From Acidovorax sp. SUPP3334 (GTDB taxonomy: Bacteria > Pseudomonadota > Gammaproteobacteria > Burkholderiales > Burkholderiaceae_C), in contig NZ_BQXQ01000050.1 in assembly GCF_030159055.1 (NCBI RefSeq), positions 1-32,842 on the forward strand: a stretch of DNA of 32,842 nucleotides, read 5' to 3'. Position 1 is the first letter of the stretch, and the number at the start of each line of letters is the position of its first letter. Shown here one piece after another: positions 30,090 to 32,842 of this stretch. The notes below the pieces were generated by a model. That model did not search any database and was not told where the DNA came from. It was given only the letters and a program-made list of their open reading frames with translations. Position numbers and translations under genes: made by a program.

Positions 30090-30176
30090 TCCATCTCCCG
30101 CTTTTTGTGCGATGCAGCAGTTTAGGCGGCGACGGCAGGCCGCGCGGCCAGAAAGGCCGCTTTACCGGACGCCCCT

Positions 30177-30210
30177 GCGAAAAAGCCCGCGACCTGGGGG
30201 CGCGGGCTTT
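30177..30210 (-). terminator. Rho-independent terminator of katG
   Basis: AAAGCCCGCG (30182-30191) pairs with CGCGGGCTTT (30201-30210): a 10-bp stem and 9-base loop, with TTTTTCGC following on the minus strand. It lies 53 bases past the katG stop. Confidence 0.82.
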
Positions 30211-30263
30211 ATGAAAGGCGGCGGGCGGTTCGGGCAGAACCGCCGTGCTCCGACCCGACCAAA

Positions 30264-32531
<2,268 letters not shown>

Positions 32532-32590
32532 CTAGCGGCTGTTGGTGGGTGAATGCTAGAGATCGGCATCCACCGTGAACAGCCAATTAA

Positions 32591-32600
32591 TCGCATGCGA
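32591..32600. promoter_or_regulatory. Palindrome TCGCATGCGA upstream of katG
   Basis: A perfect 10-base palindrome 69 bases upstream of katG, next to a T-rich run. It may be an operator, but it does not fit the OxyR consensus (ATAG-N7-CTAT repeats) well. No clear -35/-10 pair was placed around it. Confidence 0.25.
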
Positions 32601-32634
32601 GGCATAGTTTTTTTTAACCGTTTGTCCACACGCC

Positions 32635-32718
32635 TCAAAGTCCCCCGGCAATGGACCGCGCCCTGTGGCGACCATCGATGCCGAACGCCACGTCGGTGAT
32701 CCAGTTGTCGGGGGAATC
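32635..32718 (-). pseudogene. Possible C-terminal fragment of an unknown gene, cut by the right IS481-like element
   Basis: From the insertion point the minus strand is open for 27 codons to a TGA, ending …NWITDVAFGIDGRHRARSIAGG-L. The composition looks protein-like. I do not recognise the family, and 27 codons can be open by chance at this GC content. If real, the 5' part lies beyond the IS. Confidence 0.25.
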
Positions 32719-32722
32719 TAGC
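32717..32722. other. IS481-type target site TCTAGC (right)
   Basis: TCTAGC borders the right IS481-like end and fits NCTAGN. Its first base differs from that of the left site (GCTAGC), which fits two independent insertions of the same element. Confidence 0.6.
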
Positions 32723-32842
32723 TGTGATGTCTCAATAGGTTGTTCACCCGAATGGGTCTGGGAAACTGGAGTTAACACGCTTCAGAGTCACAGAGGGATC
32801 CCACCGGATGAACAGCCATAAGAATGCCAGATTGACATTGGA
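32723..32842 (+). mobile_element. IS481-like insertion sequence, 5' end (right copy, partial)
   Basis: Starts TGTGATGTCTCAATAGG and is identical to the left copy over all 120 bases present, in the opposite orientation. It runs off the window after the transposase start at 32808. Both copies point outward. Confidence 0.75.
32808..32842 (+). CDS. IS481-family transposase, N-terminal fragment (runs off the window)
   Basis: The frame MNSHKNARLTL is open to the window end and identical to the fragment at 36 to 1 on the other strand. The family is assigned from the HKNARLT segment and the IS481-like end 85 bases upstream. Confidence 0.65.
   Translation, partial: MNSHKNARLTL

Noticed and set aside
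28752-30125. A 457-codon open frame opposite ndh.
   Set aside because: Antisense shadow; ndh on the minus strand has all NDH-2 motifs.

Overview
The window reads as a chromosomal contig of a betaproteobacterium of the family Comamonadaceae, close to Acidovorax. Reasons: high GC, the gene order ilvI-ilvH-ilvC-pssA-leuA, the pair carAB-greA, the aat-bpt N-degron pair, and a sigma factor-DUF3619-DUF3106-RDD cluster that I know from that family. The genus is inference; no rRNA or tRNA is present to fix it. Most of the window is core metabolism.

Layout. Both ends (1-121 and 32723-32842) are the 5' end of the same IS481-like insertion sequence. The two copies face outward and share a 125-bp perfect inverted repeat that includes the CTAG target core. 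From the left, a minus-strand block holds carA, carB, greA and a DUF4149 membrane protein. Next is a scar region with a broken DUF2243 gene, cut by an IS630-family element that is itself internally deleted. Then come aat and bpt (N-terminal leucine/phenylalanine tagging), an IclR regulator and the penicillin-binding endopeptidase pbpG.

From about 10.9 to 17.2 kb lies the branched-chain amino acid block (ilvI, ilvH, ilvC, leuA) with pssA embedded. leuA has an attenuator-like terminator in its 5' leader. Divergent from it, a plus-strand run holds an ECF-like sigma factor, DUF3619, DUF3106, an RDD protein, dgkA and a LOG-family hydrolase, looking like one transcription unit linked to the envelope. 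A minus-strand nadE-glnB pair follows, then a plus-strand GNAT/FemAB-like acyltransferase and a lone minus-strand cheW.

The right end carries scoA-scoB (acetoacetate:succinyl-CoA transferase) divergent from a PAS-LuxR regulator, with a palindrome between them. After these come an unknown lipoprotein, a type II NADH dehydrogenase and katG.

No CRISPR array, prophage, toxin-antitoxin pair or defence island was seen. The least-explained signals are: a 59-bp repeat family present three times, once inside the acyltransferase reading frame; the structured carA leader; the leuA attenuator; the sigma/DUF3619 module; and the nested scar of DUF2243, IS630 and a microhomology deletion.
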